From Candidatus Puniceispirillum sp. (GTDB taxonomy: Bacteria; Pseudomonadota; Alphaproteobacteria; Puniceispirillales; Puniceispirillaceae), in NCBI GenBank assembly GCA_016778895.1, contig JADHOR010000008.1, forward strand, positions 29,065-93,064: a stretch of 64,000 nt of DNA. The letters are read 5' to 3'. The notes beneath the pieces are model-generated. The model worked only from the letters and a program-made list of their open reading frames with translations, was not told the origin of the DNA and searched no databases. This document shows, piece by piece, positions 62,811-64,000 of this stretch; position 1 is the first letter of the stretch; the number at the start of each line of letters is the position of its first letter. A program made the translations under genes and the position numbers.

Positions 62811-64000
62811 ATGCCGCTTCGGCAGTTATATTCAGGCGCTGATGCCGGCATAAGCAATCCGATTGATGTCCGGGTGATTTTGACCATCCGCTGGGTGGCG
62901 ATTATCGGACAGGCGGCGGCGCTGTTATTCACCTATGTGTTTTTGGAGCTGGATCTGCCGCTCTTGCCGGCTTTGGTCGTGATTAGCCTCTCTGTTGCGG
63001 TCAATCTCTGGCAGATCATGCAACCGTCACAAAGCGGTCAAAACCACAAGCAGAATTCGTTGACGCTTGGCTTTGACGTCGTCCAGCTTGCCGCCCTGCT
63101 GTACCTCACCGGTGGATTGCTCAATCCATTCTCGATGATGATTTTGGCGCCGGTGGTAGTGTCGGCAGCTGTATTACGGCGTAAATCAACTCTGATGCTT
63201 ATAGGTTTGGTTGCAGCGTCGGTTAGTTTTCTGGCATTCTTCAACCATCCGTTAGACTGGCGCCAAGATGTTCAGCTACCGACATATTATTTAATCGGGG
63301 TCTGGATGGCGCTGATTTTGTCCAGCTGTTTTTTGGGCGGCTATACGTGGTGGGTTGCATCAAATGCGCGCCGGTTGTCGGCTGCGTTGACCGAGGCAAG
63401 ATTTGCTATCGCTGAAGAGCAGCAAGTGCGGGCGCTTGGCTCGCTGGCAACGGCGGCGGCGCATAAGCTTGGATCGCCATTGAATACCATTACCGTTATT
63501 GGGCATGAGCTTGCCCGCGACATATCACCTGATGATCCAATTTATGAGGATATTCAGCTGCTTCGCGCCGAAATCGAGCGCTGCCGAGTGATTTTAGGCG
63601 AGCTTGACGTGGTTCAGGGGCGCCGCGCGATTGCTGAAGAGCCGCCAGTTCCGGTGACCCGGATTCTAGAAGAGGTGATCTACCAGCGGCTCGGCAGTGA
63701 CTCGATTAAATTTGTGATCGCGCATAGCGGTGCGAGTGATTTTGATATTCCGTTGGTAACGCAACGTCCTGAATGGATTCATGCGCTGGAAAATCTGCTC
63801 CAAAATGCCAAACAATTTGCAGTTAGCGAGGTTAATATCCATATAGTGTGGAGCGCCGATGATATTCTGCTCAAAATTGGCGATAATGGTCCAGGATTTT
63901 CAGCCTCAATCCTGGCGCAGGCAGGCCAACCTTGGAACAGTAGTCGCCGGGGTAAGGGCGGGCATCGTGGCTTGGGCCTGTTTATTGCGCGCAGCTTGAT
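62811..64000 (+). CDS. regB: RegB/PrrB-type redox sensor histidine kinase, N-terminal part
   Basis: Membrane sensor kinase; in photosynthetic and other alphaproteobacteria RegB-RegA controls redox-dependent genes. The frame starts at ATG 62811 (or 62808) and runs off the right edge after ~396 codons. About six membrane segments fill residues 20-185, with the ubiquinone-binding heptapeptide GGLLNPF at 101-107. The H-box is at His218, the redox-box cysteine at Cys258 (IERCRVIL), and the N-box ENLLQNAKQF at ~327 and G-box DNGPGF follow. Odd point: the residue after His218 is Lys (HKLGSP) where RegB has Glu (HELGTP). Confidence 0.88.
   Translation, partial: MPLRQLYSGADAGISNPIDVRVILTIRWVAIIGQAAALLFTYVFLELDLPLLPALVVISLSVAVNLWQIMQPSQSGQNHKQNSLTLGFDVVQLAALLYLTGGLLNPFSMMILAPVVVSAAVLRRKSTLMLIGLVAASVSFLAFFNHPLDWRQDVQLPTYYLIGVWMALILSSCFLGGYTWWVASNARRLSAALTEARFAIAEEQQVRALGSLATAAAHKLGSPLNTITVIGHELARDISPDDPIYEDIQLLRAEIERCRVILGELDVVQGRRAIAEEPPVPVTRILEEVIYQRLGSDSIKFVIAHSGASDFDIPLVTQRPEWIHALENLLQNAKQFAVSEVNIHIVWSADDILLKIGDNGPGFSASILAQAGQPWNSSRRGKGGHRGLGLFIARSL

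Overview
This window is a stretch of core chromosome from an alphaproteobacterium, with roughly balanced base composition. The inference rests on gene order: rpsT-dnaA-dnaN-recF-gyrB; fabI-fabB-fabA divergent from an Irr-type Fur regulator; tsaB-rimI-miaB-phoH-ybeY-corC-lnt-metK-trmB; rimP-nusA-ylxR-infB-rbfA-truB-rpsO-pnp; and a RegB/PrrB-type kinase at the right edge. A marine SAR116-like (Puniceispirillum-type) lineage would fit, but that is inference. No rRNA, tRNA, CRISPR array, prophage or insertion sequence was seen. Most of the window is ordinary housekeeping DNA.

Layout. 1-7.1 kb: a zinc-ribbon gene cut by the edge, an unrecognised coiled/low-complexity protein, the grpE-dnaK-dnaJ chaperone set with an alphaproteobacterial RpoH-type promoter before dnaK, then dapB and nth. 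7.1-20.5 kb: a lipoprotein, a PfkB-family kinase, a malic enzyme-phosphotransacetylase fusion, then mutS-glnD-murJ-trpS and the Fe-S carrier nfuA. A 386-nt gap before nfuA can fold as a pseudoknot plus a long stem. 20.5-31.4 kb: two envelope enzymes (Bax-like glucosaminidase, polysaccharide deacetylase), then a tightly packed run for tRNA modification, ribosome maturation, lipoprotein acylation and S-adenosylmethionine synthesis. 31.4-41.1 kb: the transcription/translation operon rimP to pnp, bounded by clear intrinsic terminators. 41.1-47 kb: fatty-acid genes, irr and katG, with an Irr-box-like site in front of katG. 47-55.4 kb: an SH3-domain protein, a 2-hydroxyacid dehydrogenase, a MoeB/ThiF enzyme, dut, coaBC, ubiB, ubiE and mutM. 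55.4-64 kb: rpsT and the replication cluster dnaA-dnaN-recF-gyrB, then the truncated regB.

The most unusual items are: (1) coaBC carries an in-frame N-terminal extension of about 85 residues that looks like a Cro/CI-type helix-turn-helix, and its promoter region holds spaced GTGAT repeats overlapping a perfect TATAAT, which suggests a self-regulating CoA-biosynthesis enzyme; (2) the structured RNA candidate between trpS and nfuA; (3) an Irr-box-like site immediately upstream of a good katG promoter; (4) a RegB-type kinase whose H-box has lysine in place of the conserved glutamate next to the phosphorylated histidine.
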